The notes under the pieces are model-generated. The model worked only from the letters and a program-made list of their open reading frames with translations. It made no database searches and was not told where the DNA came from. A stretch of 64,000 nucleotides of DNA from Pseudomonas nabeulensis. Its GTDB lineage: Bacteria; Pseudomonadota; Gammaproteobacteria; Pseudomonadales; Pseudomonadaceae. Positions 57,431-64,000 of the stretch are shown here, piece after piece (positions within the stretch are counted from its first letter, which is position 1; every line of letters begins with the position of its first letter). Where the stretch lies: contig NZ_QUZT01000012.1 in the NCBI RefSeq assembly GCF_004682045.1, positions 1 through 64,000 on the forward strand. The letters are read 5' to 3'. Both the position numbers and the translations under genes were made by a program.

Positions 57431-58128
57431 GAACCCCTGTGGGAGGGGCGGTGCGACGATTCGACTTGCCCCCGATGGTCGTCAACGATAACGCGATTCG
57501 CCTGATACTCCGCAGCGTCCTCAGGCTCATCGCGGGCAAGCCCGCTCCCACATTTTTGATCGGGTTGTTGCTGAGTTTCAGTGCTCACGCTTTCGACTTG
57601 CAGCAATTGAGCGATCAGTTGGCCAAACCCTCCGTCATCCACGGCAGCTTCATCCAGGAAAAACACCTGCGTGCCCTGCCCCAGCCCTTGGTGAGCAAAG
57701 GCACCTTCGTGCTGGCCAAGGACCACGGCCTGCTGTGGTTGCTCAAGACCCCACTGCAACAGGACTACCGCATCAGCGCCCAAGGCATTGCCCGTCGTGA
57801 TGCCAACGGCTGGCAGTTGCTGCCGAACAAGAGCGCCGGCGCCGAGCAGAATCGCCTGTTCCTTGCCGTGCTCCAGGGTGACAGTAGCGGCCTGCAACGT
57901 GACTTCGAACTGCAACTGCAAGGTGAAGCCAAGCAGTGGAAGCTGACCCTGATTCCACGTTCACTGTTGCTCAAGCAGGTCTTCACCCAGATCAATATCG
58001 ACGGCGGCGACCTAGTACAAAAAATCGAGCTGCTGGAAACCCAGGGTGACAGCACCGTATTGCGCATGCAGGACAGCCACGCCGACCTGCCCTTGAGCGA
58101 AGCCGAGCAACATGACTTTGCCCAGTGA
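57427..58128 (+). CDS. LolA-like outer-membrane lipoprotein carrier protein with a REP-derived N-terminus
   Basis: The 233-residue product has a hydrophobic signal core LIGLLLSFSAHA followed by a LolA-like domain (VIHGSFIQEKHLRALPQPL, then GTFVLAKDHGLLWLLKTPL). It likely shuttles the cluster's lipid through the periplasm together with the MMPL exporter that follows. Codons 5-43 are encoded by a REP doublet (57439-57551), which leaves the frame open and gives an abnormal N-terminus of about 40 residues before the signal core. ATG 57427 overlaps the thioesterase stop; an in-frame ATG at 57475 is an alternative. It overlaps the exporter by 17 bp. Confidence 0.8.
   Translation: MRTPVGGAVRRFDLPPMVVNDNAIRLILRSVLRLIAGKPAPTFLIGLLLSFSAHAFDLQQLSDQLAKPSVIHGSFIQEKHLRALPQPLVSKGTFVLAKDHGLLWLLKTPLQQDYRISAQGIARRDANGWQLLPNKSAGAEQNRLFLAVLQGDSSGLQRDFELQLQGEAKQWKLTLIPRSLLLKQVFTQINIDGGDLVQKIELLETQGDSTVLRMQDSHADLPLSEAEQHDFAQ
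57439..57551. repeat. Variant REP doublet inside a coding sequence
   Basis: The left arm is gtgggaggggcggtgcgacg with an internal insert before cttgcccccgatgg, and the right arm is gcgggcaagcccgctcccac. This mix of REP types differs from the seven common copies. It lies wholly within the first codons of the LolA-like gene; its right arm encodes AGKPAPTF. Confidence 0.8.
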
Positions 58129-60430
58129 GCGCCTGCTGCCGCGCCTGTTCCTGATCCTGCTGGTGGCCGTGCTGGCCCTGGCCGGCTGGCAGTGGCGCCA
58201 CGGTGCGCCGTTGTCGGCCAACTTGATGGAACTGGTGCCGGGCAACACACCCGACGCCCTGGAACTGCAAGCGGAACAACGCATGCAGGAACCGCTCAAC
58301 CGCGAAATGCTGGTACTGGTGGGGCATGCCGACCGCCAGCAAGCAGTGGCGATGGCGCAACAGTTGGGCGAGCGCTGGCAGGCCAGCGGCCTGTTTGAAA
58401 AGGTACAGTGGAACCTGCAAGCCGACCTGCCGGCCTTGCGCGAACAACTGCTGAACGGCCGCCTGGCGATGCTCTCGGCCAAGGATCGCCAGCAACTGGT
58501 CGAGCAACCCGACGCGTTTATCCAACAGCGCGTGCAAGCCCTGTTCGACCCCTTCACCGGGTTCAGCCTAGTACCGAGCCAGGACGACTGGCTGGGCCTG
58601 ACCGGACGCATCCAGAACAGCCAGCCACAACGCGGCTCGGTGCAACTGGATATCGGCAGCGGCGCGCTGATCGCCGATGCCGACGGCAAAAGCTGGGTGC
58701 TGTTGCGGGCGCGCACCACCGGCAATGCTTTCGATATGAAACTGCCGTTGCAAGTGGCGGACCTGCTCCAGGCCAGCCGCGCACAAGCCGCCCAGCAAGA
58801 CGCGCAATTGCTCGCCGCCAGCGGTCTGCTCTACGCCGCCAATGGCCAGCAGCAAGCCACGCGGGAAATCACTTGGGTGGGTGGCGGCGCCACCGTCGGC
58901 ATCCTGTTGTTGCTGCTGCTCGCCTTCCGCCGTTGGCGCGTATTGCTGGCGTTCGTGCCGGTGCTGGTGGGCATGCTGTTTGGCGCGGTGGCCTGTGTGG
59001 CGCTGTTCGGCCATATGCATGTGATGACCCTGGTACTGGGTTCCAGCCTGATCGGCGTGGCGGTGGATTACCCGCTGCACTATCTGTCGAAAAGCTGGAG
59101 CATGCAGCCCTGGCGCAGCTGGCCGGCGCTGCGTATCACCTTGCCGGGATTGAGCCTGAGCCTGGCCACCAGTTGCATCGGCTACCTCGCGCTGGCCTGG
59201 ACACCGTTCCCGGCGCTGACCCAGATCGCCGTGTTCTCTGCTGCTGGTTTGATCGGTGCTTATCTGTCGGCCGTTTGCCTGCTACCGGCGCTGCTCAAGG
59301 GCGTCGAGTTGCGCCCGGCGCAATGGCCGCTGCGCATCGCCGAAGGTTTGTGGCAGGTACGTACGGCCTTGCTCACGCGCGTGCCAAGCCCGGCGCTGCT
59401 GGTGTTGGTGCTGCTGTTTTGCGCGGGTGGCCTGTGGCACTTGAACAGCAAGAACGACATTCGCCAGTGGATCGGCGCCCCGCCGCAGTTGCTGCAAGAA
59501 GCCCAGGCCGTAGCACGGATTACCGGGTTCCAGCCCACCAGCCAGTTCTTCCTGGTGCGCGCCGAAAACCAACAGCAGTTGCTGGAGCGTGAGAGCGCCC
59601 TGGGCCAACGCCTGGACCAGTTGGTGAACATGGACAAGCTCCAGGGTTACCTGGCCCTCAACCAACTGGTCAGCCTGCCCGCCGAGCAACAGCAGGTGCG
59701 TGATGCCCTGAACAACCTCCCGCAACATTGGCAACCGCTGCTGGACCTCGGCGTACCCGCCAGCGCTTTGCAAGCGGAAGTGGCGCAACTGCAAGCGCTG
59801 CCCACCCAAGACATCGACGCTGCGCTGAAAGGCCCGCTGGCCGAGCCTTGGCGCACGTTGTGGCTTGGCCAAGTAGAGGGCGGCGTGGCCGCGATGGTCA
59901 GCCTGCAAGGCTTGAACAACCCGGCGCTCTTGCGCGTGCAGGCCCTGGATTTGCCAGGCGTGCAGCTGGTAGACCGCCTGGGTGACTTGAACCGGGTGTT
60001 CGCCGACACACAAATCAGCGCCGCTGAATTGAAGTTGATGTCGTGTGTGTTGATCGTGCTGTTGCTGATCCTGCCGTTCGGCTTCGGCGGCGCGTTGCGC
60101 ATCGTCGCGCTGCCGCTGCTGGCGGCGCTGTGCAGCTTGGCCAGCCTCGGTTGGCTGGGTCAGCCACTGACGTTGTTCAGCTTGTTCGGGTTGCTGCTGG
60201 TCACGGCCATCAGCGTCGACTACGCGATCCTGATGCGTGAGCAGATCGGCGGCCCTGCGGTCAGTCTTCTGGGTACATTGCTGGCGGCGCTGACGACCTG
60301 GTTGTCGTTCGGCTTGCTGGCCGTGTCGAGTACACCGGCTGTGAGTAATTTCGGCCTGTCGGTCAGCCTGGGCCTGGCATTCAGCTTTATGCTGGCGCCC
60401 TGGGCTGGCCAACAGAAACACGCCTTATGA
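58112..60430 (+). CDS. MMPL/RND-family exporter
   Basis: This 772-residue inner-membrane protein has the MMPL layout: TM1 at about residues 12-28, a periplasmic loop to about 245, five membrane helices (245-400, including GSSLIGVAVDYPLHY), a second loop, and five more helices near the C-terminus (LLLVTAISVDYAILM). The paired GxAVDYPLHY/AISVDYAI motifs are typical of transporters in APE and hopanoid pathways. It probably moves the lipid-linked pigment out of the inner membrane, handing it to the LolA-like protein. Confidence 0.9.
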   Translation: MTLPSERLLPRLFLILLVAVLALAGWQWRHGAPLSANLMELVPGNTPDALELQAEQRMQEPLNREMLVLVGHADRQQAVAMAQQLGERWQASGLFEKVQWNLQADLPALREQLLNGRLAMLSAKDRQQLVEQPDAFIQQRVQALFDPFTGFSLVPSQDDWLGLTGRIQNSQPQRGSVQLDIGSGALIADADGKSWVLLRARTTGNAFDMKLPLQVADLLQASRAQAAQQDAQLLAASGLLYAANGQQQATREITWVGGGATVGILLLLLLAFRRWRVLLAFVPVLVGMLFGAVACVALFGHMHVMTLVLGSSLIGVAVDYPLHYLSKSWSMQPWRSWPALRITLPGLSLSLATSCIGYLALAWTPFPALTQIAVFSAAGLIGAYLSAVCLLPALLKGVELRPAQWPLRIAEGLWQVRTALLTRVPSPALLVLVLLFCAGGLWHLNSKNDIRQWIGAPPQLLQEAQAVARITGFQPTSQFFLVRAENQQQLLERESALGQRLDQLVNMDKLQGYLALNQLVSLPAEQQQVRDALNNLPQHWQPLLDLGVPASALQAEVAQLQALPTQDIDAALKGPLAEPWRTLWLGQVEGGVAAMVSLQGLNNPALLRVQALDLPGVQLVDRLGDLNRVFADTQISAAELKLMSCVLIVLLLILPFGFGGALRIVALPLLAALCSLASLGWLGQPLTLFSLFGLLLVTAISVDYAILMREQIGGPAVSLLGTLLAALTTWLSFGLLAVSSTPAVSNFGLSVSLGLAFSFMLAPWAGQQKHAL

Positions 60431-60463
60431 CTATGATTATCGCCAAAGCGGCAAGGAGCCCTC

Positions 60464-61711
60464 GTGCCCACAGTTGAAATGGAACGTCGCCAGGTGGTGG
60501 TGATCGGTGCCGGCCCGTCCGGGGCCATCGCCGCCGCGCTGCTAAAGCGCAAAGGGCATGATGTATTGATCATCGAGCGCCAGCATTTCCCGCGCTTCTC
60601 GATTGGCGAAAGCCTGTTGTCCCACTGCATCGACTTTATCGAAGAAGCCGGCATGCTCGACGCCGTGCAGGCCGCCGGGTTCCAACTGAAAACCGGTGCG
60701 GCGTTCGCCTGGGGCGAGCGCTACAGCGCGTTTGATTTCGGCGATACCTTCAGCAACGGCAAGCCCACCACGTTCCAGGTGCAGCGTGGCGAGTTCGACA
60801 AGTTGCTGGCCGACCAGGCTGCGCTGCAAGGCGTGGAGATTCGCTACGGCGAAACCATCGTCGGCGTGGATTTCAAAGGCGAGTGCCGCTACCTGCACGT
60901 ACGCCGCGAGAACGGCAGCGAGTACCACCTCAAGGCCAGGTTCGTGCTCGACGCCAGCGGCTACGGCCGTGTGCTGCCGCGCCTGCTGGACCTCGACTTG
61001 CCGTCGGATTTCCCGGTACGCCAGGCGGTGTTCACCCACATCGAAGACCGTATCGAACATCCCGGTTTCGACCGCACCAAGATCCTCATCACCACCCATC
61101 CGACGCAGCGCGATATCTGGTTCTGGACCATCCCGTTCAGCAACGGGCGTTGCTCGGTGGGCGTGGTCGCGGCCAAGGAACATTTTGACGGTCGCGACAG
61201 CGACCTCGATGCCTGCCTGCGCGGCTTTATCGATGAAACCCCAAGCCTCTCCGGCGTGCTGCAAAACGCCGTGTGGGACACCCCGGCACGCACCATCGGC
61301 GGTTACGCAGCCAACGTCAAATCCCTGCACGGGCCGGGCTTTGCGCTGTTGGGCAATGCGGCGGAGTTCCTCGACCCGGTGTTCTCTTCCGGTGTGACCA
61401 TCGCCATGCGCTCGGCGAGCATGGCCGCGGCGCTCTTGCATCGCCAATTCAGCGGCGAAACGGTGGACTGGCAAACCGAGTTTGCCGAGCCGCTCAAACG
61501 CGGTGTCGACACCTTCCGCTGCTACGTCGAAGGCTGGTACGCCGGCACCTTCCAGGATGTGATTTATCACCCTGACAGTTCGCCGGAGATCCGCCGCATG
61601 ATCTGCTCGATCCTCGCCGGCTACGCGTGGGATGAGCGCAACCCGTTTGTCAGCGAACCCAAGCGGCGGTTACGGATGCTGTCGGAAATTTGTGCGGGTG
61701 AGCCGGTATGA
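60464..61711 (+). CDS. FAD-dependent oxidoreductase (tryptophan-halogenase/geranylgeranyl-reductase-like)
   Basis: The 415-residue flavoprotein has the Rossmann motif VVVIGAGPSGAIAAALL near residue 9, PRFSIGESLL near residue 42 and the second FAD motif GFALLGNAAEFLDPVFSSG. The halogenase lysine motif is not evident, so hydroxylation or desaturation of the aryl or polyene chain is more likely than halogenation. GTG 60464 has AAGGAG five bases upstream; ATG 60479 is an alternative start. The gene overlaps the methyltransferase by 4 bp. Confidence 0.85.
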   Translation: MPTVEMERRQVVVIGAGPSGAIAAALLKRKGHDVLIIERQHFPRFSIGESLLSHCIDFIEEAGMLDAVQAAGFQLKTGAAFAWGERYSAFDFGDTFSNGKPTTFQVQRGEFDKLLADQAALQGVEIRYGETIVGVDFKGECRYLHVRRENGSEYHLKARFVLDASGYGRVLPRLLDLDLPSDFPVRQAVFTHIEDRIEHPGFDRTKILITTHPTQRDIWFWTIPFSNGRCSVGVVAAKEHFDGRDSDLDACLRGFIDETPSLSGVLQNAVWDTPARTIGGYAANVKSLHGPGFALLGNAAEFLDPVFSSGVTIAMRSASMAAALLHRQFSGETVDWQTEFAEPLKRGVDTFRCYVEGWYAGTFQDVIYHPDSSPEIRRMICSILAGYAWDERNPFVSEPKRRLRMLSEICAGEPV

Positions 61712-62457
61712 GCAGCCCTTCTCTTGAAAAAAACTACTTGAGCAAAAACTACGTCGAAGAAACCAGGTTCGGCTTCTGGTTCCTACGCAGCCACACCTGG
61801 CAGCACCATGTGTTGCGCGTGGCGATCAACGATCTGCGCAGCTTGTTCACTGGCCCGTTGCCTGAGGCGCCGGTATTGCTGGACGCCGGTTGCGGCCAGG
61901 GCAAGTCCTTCAAGCTGTTGCAACAGGTATTTGCTCCATCGCGCCTGATCGGCCTGGATGCCGACCCCCACAGCCTGGAGTTGAGTAGGGCCGAAGCAGC
62001 GCGCCAGGGCATGGCCGTGGAGTTGATCGGCAGCGACTGCGCCACTCTGCAAGTGCCGGATGAAAGCGTCGATATCCTGTTCTGCCACCAGACCTTCCAC
62101 CACTTGGTCGAACAGCACCGCGCGCTCAAAGAGTTCTACCGCGTGCTCAAGCCCGGTGGTTATCTACTGTTTGCCGAGTCCACCGAAGCCTACATTGACA
62201 CCTGGGTGATCCGTTGGCTGTTCCGCCACCCCATGCACGTGCAAAAAAGCGCCGACGAATACCTGGAGATGCTCCGCGAGCAGGGCTTTGAATTTGGCGC
62301 GCAGAACGTTTCGTACCCGTATCTGTGGTGGAGCCGCTCCAGTGATTTCGGCCTGCTGGAGCGCTGGGGCCTGCGCAAGGCGCCGCCGGTGGGCCAGCGT
62401 GAAGAAACCCTGGTCAACTGCGTCGCGCGCAAACCCTTGGCGAGCGTCGCCCCATGA
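61708..62457 (+). CDS. Class I SAM-dependent methyltransferase
   Basis: The 249-residue protein has the SAM-binding motif LLDAGCGQGKSFKLL near residue 55, acidic loop GLDADPHSLELS and motif III RVLKPGGYLLFAEST. A methyltransferase is a regular member of APE clusters, where it methylates the aryl head group. It overlaps both neighbours by 4 bp. Confidence 0.88.
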   Translation: MSSPSLEKNYLSKNYVEETRFGFWFLRSHTWQHHVLRVAINDLRSLFTGPLPEAPVLLDAGCGQGKSFKLLQQVFAPSRLIGLDADPHSLELSRAEAARQGMAVELIGSDCATLQVPDESVDILFCHQTFHHLVEQHRALKEFYRVLKPGGYLLFAESTEAYIDTWVIRWLFRHPMHVQKSADEYLEMLREQGFEFGAQNVSYPYLWWSRSSDFGLLERWGLRKAPPVGQREETLVNCVARKPLASVAP

Positions 62458-62936
62458 TGCGCGTGTTGCTGATCGGCTGCCTGTTGCTGCTGAGCGCCTG
62501 CGCCAGCCAGCCCCCGCTGCCCGAGAAAACCCCCACCCTGGCGCTGCCGATGCAATTGCATGTACAGCGCCTGGCCGATGGCCAGAGCCAGGATTGGTTG
62601 CTGGTGATCCAGCGCGAAGGCGGCGGTATCCGCTGGTCGATGATGGACCCGTTGGGCATCCCCCAGGCCCGGCAAAAGTTGATTGACGGGCAGTGGCAGG
62701 CCGATGGCTTGCTGCCGCCCAATCCCCAGGCCCGTGAGCTGTTTGCAGCGCTGCTGTTTGCCCTGACGTCGGCGGATCATTTACGCGTCTACTATCCCAC
62801 CGCCCAGGCCAGGGACCTGACGCGTACGCTGCCCGGCCATTGGCAGATCGTGTATCAGTCTTCCGAAGTGTTCAGTGTGAACATCAGCGGGCAACCACTG
62901 AGCTATCGCATCACACCGCTGGGGGCCGCCCAATGA
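62454..62936 (+). CDS. DUF3261-like lipoprotein of the APE-type cluster
   Basis: The 160-residue protein begins with a lipoprotein signal, MMRVLLIGCLLLLSACASQ, with lipobox LSAC and the acylated Cys at residue 17. The rest is soluble and resembles the DUF3261 lipoproteins found next to MMPL exporters in aryl polyene clusters. It probably receives the pigment lipid at the outer membrane in a LolB-like way; that is inference. It overlaps both neighbours by 4 bp. Confidence 0.78.
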   Translation: MMRVLLIGCLLLLSACASQPPLPEKTPTLALPMQLHVQRLADGQSQDWLLVIQREGGGIRWSMMDPLGIPQARQKLIDGQWQADGLLPPNPQARELFAALLFALTSADHLRVYYPTAQARDLTRTLPGHWQIVYQSSEVFSVNISGQPLSYRITPLGAAQ

Positions 62937-64000
62937 CCGCCTACCTCAATGCCCTCGGCGTGATCTGCGCTCTTGGCCGTGGCGAGGATGAAGTGCGCCG
63001 CAATCTGTTTGCCGGTGACTGCTCGGGCATGCGTGCCGAAAGCGGCTGGGTGCCGGAGCGTGTATTGCCGGTGGGCAGCGTACAGGGCGAGTTGGCGAGT
63101 ATCCCGCCGGAACTCGGTCAGCAAAGCAGTCGCAATAACCAGTTGTTGCTGGAGGCGGCGTTGCAGATCGAGGGCGAGCTTCGCCGGGCGATCCAGATTT
63201 ACGGGGCGGCGCGGGTCGGCATTGTGCTGGGCACCAGCACCTCGGGCATCGACGAAGCCAGCCGTGGCATTGCCCATTACCTACGGGAAAAGCAATTCCC
63301 CGGGGACTACGACTATCAGCAGCAAGAGCTCAGCGCTCCGGCGAATTTTCTCGCCGACTGGCTGCAACTGAGCGGCCCGGCGTATGTCATTTCCACCGCC
63401 TGCACCTCCAGCGCCCGCGCGCTGATGAGCGCCCAGCGCTTGCTGGACCTGGGGGTGTGCGACGCAGTGATCTGCGGCGGCGTGGACAGCTTGTGCAAGC
63501 TGACGCTGAACGGGTTTACCTCACTGGAAGCGGTATCGAACGAACGCTGCAACCCGTTTTCGGTGAACCGTAACGGCATCAATATCGGCGAAGCGGCGGT
63601 GCTGTTCCTGATGACTCGGCAACCGGCGGCCATCGCCCTGCTGGGCAGCGGCGCCAGTTGCGATGCGCATCATATTTCTGCCCCCGAACCCAGCGGCAAA
63701 GGCGCACTGCAATCCATGCGCAAAGCCTTGGCCAGCGCGAAATTGAAACCCAAGCAAATCGGCTACCTGAACCTGCACGGCACCGCCACCCAACACAACG
63801 ACGCTATGGAGAGCCTGGCCGTCGCCGAGCTGTTCCCACGCGGCGTGGCCTGTTCGTCAACCAAACCCATGAGCGGCCACACCCTGGGCGCAGCCGGTGC
63901 GTTGGAAGCCGCGTTCTGCTGGTTGAGCCTGGTTCACAACCGCGTGCCACCCCATGTGTGGGACGGCCAACCCGACCCGGCCTTGCCCGCCCTGAAATGG
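62933..64000 (+). CDS. Beta-ketoacyl-ACP synthase (partial, runs off the window)
   Basis: The 356 codons present encode the start of a KAS I/II-type enzyme. The active-site Cys is in STACTSSA near residue 161, the first His in NLHGTATQHND and the second in KPMSGHTLGAAG. The catalytic triad is therefore complete, and only the C-terminal end is missing. It would be the elongating condensing enzyme of the polyene pathway, and could pair with the inactive homologue at the start of the operon. Further pathway genes (ketoreductase, dehydratase, second ketosynthase) are expected after 64000. Confidence 0.9.
   Translation, partial: MTAYLNALGVICALGRGEDEVRRNLFAGDCSGMRAESGWVPERVLPVGSVQGELASIPPELGQQSSRNNQLLLEAALQIEGELRRAIQIYGAARVGIVLGTSTSGIDEASRGIAHYLREKQFPGDYDYQQQELSAPANFLADWLQLSGPAYVISTACTSSARALMSAQRLLDLGVCDAVICGGVDSLCKLTLNGFTSLEAVSNERCNPFSVNRNGINIGEAAVLFLMTRQPAAIALLGSGASCDAHHISAPEPSGKGALQSMRKALASAKLKPKQIGYLNLHGTATQHNDAMESLAVAELFPRGVACSSTKPMSGHTLGAAGALEAAFCWLSLVHNRVPPHVWDGQPDPALPALKW

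Noticed and set aside
60464..61711. Flavin-dependent halogenase
   Set aside because: Overall similarity to the halogenase/reductase superfamily is present, but I could not find the catalytic lysine context or WxWxIP motif of true halogenases.

Overview
The window is a stretch of Pseudomonas chromosome, most likely from the P. fluorescens group. Three things point there. The GC-rich coding sequence keeps a gene order known from Pseudomonas: LPS core genes, glnE, aceEF, dipA, msrA, rlmJ, an acyl-CoA dehydrogenase, nhaP2, mscK and selO. Seven almost identical REP doublets (REPINs) of about 87 bp are scattered between genes. The proteins closely resemble Pseudomonas housekeeping proteins. I saw no tRNA, rRNA, CRISPR array, prophage or complete insertion sequence.

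Layout. 1-6 kb: a lipoprotein of unknown role, then a four-gene sugar-type ABC importer on the minus strand. 6.0-6.7 kb: a scar made of two fused gene remnants (the start of a second sugar-binding protein and the end of a DUF3800 gene). Beside it, on the plus strand, is a compact promoter-hairpin-terminator cassette that looks like a small RNA of about 60 nt. 6.7-16.7 kb: the LPS inner-core operon (three further kinase-fold genes, waaP, waaG, waaC, waaF) and glnE, all on the minus strand; the usual ilvE is absent between waaF and glnE. 17-25 kb: aceE-aceF (pyruvate dehydrogenase) behind a pair of palindromic operator candidates, then dipA and msrA. 25-29 kb: rlmJ and a type VI secretion vgrG-DUF4123 pair without an adjacent effector. 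29-35 kb: divergent putP and putA with five GTTGCA sites for PutA autoregulation. 35-46 kb: acyl-CoA dehydrogenase, a small ZapA-like/coiled-coil pair, a chemoreceptor, nhaP2, mscK and selO. 46-49 kb: a higBA toxin-antitoxin pair with two operator copies, trxC, a short DUF6124 gene preceded by a strongly structured leader, and an orphan ParA ATPase.

49.4-64 kb: a long plus-strand operon running off the end of the window. It resembles aryl polyene (APE/xanthomonadin-type) pigment clusters: a chain-length-factor-like ketosynthase, two acyl carrier proteins, acyltransferases, an AMP ligase fused to a dehydratase, a glycosyltransferase, an aromatic amino acid ammonia-lyase, a thioesterase, a LolA-like protein, an MMPL exporter, an FAD oxidoreductase, a methyltransferase, a lipoprotein and the first 1068 bp of a ketosynthase. 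Most genes overlap by a few bases. Two variant REP doublets have entered the operon, one between genes and one inside the signal-peptide region of the LolA-like gene.

The two signals that ordinary annotation does not explain best are the small-RNA cassette beside the DUF3800 remnant (about 6102-6197) and the pseudoknot-like leader upstream of the DUF6124 gene (47889-48031, minus strand).
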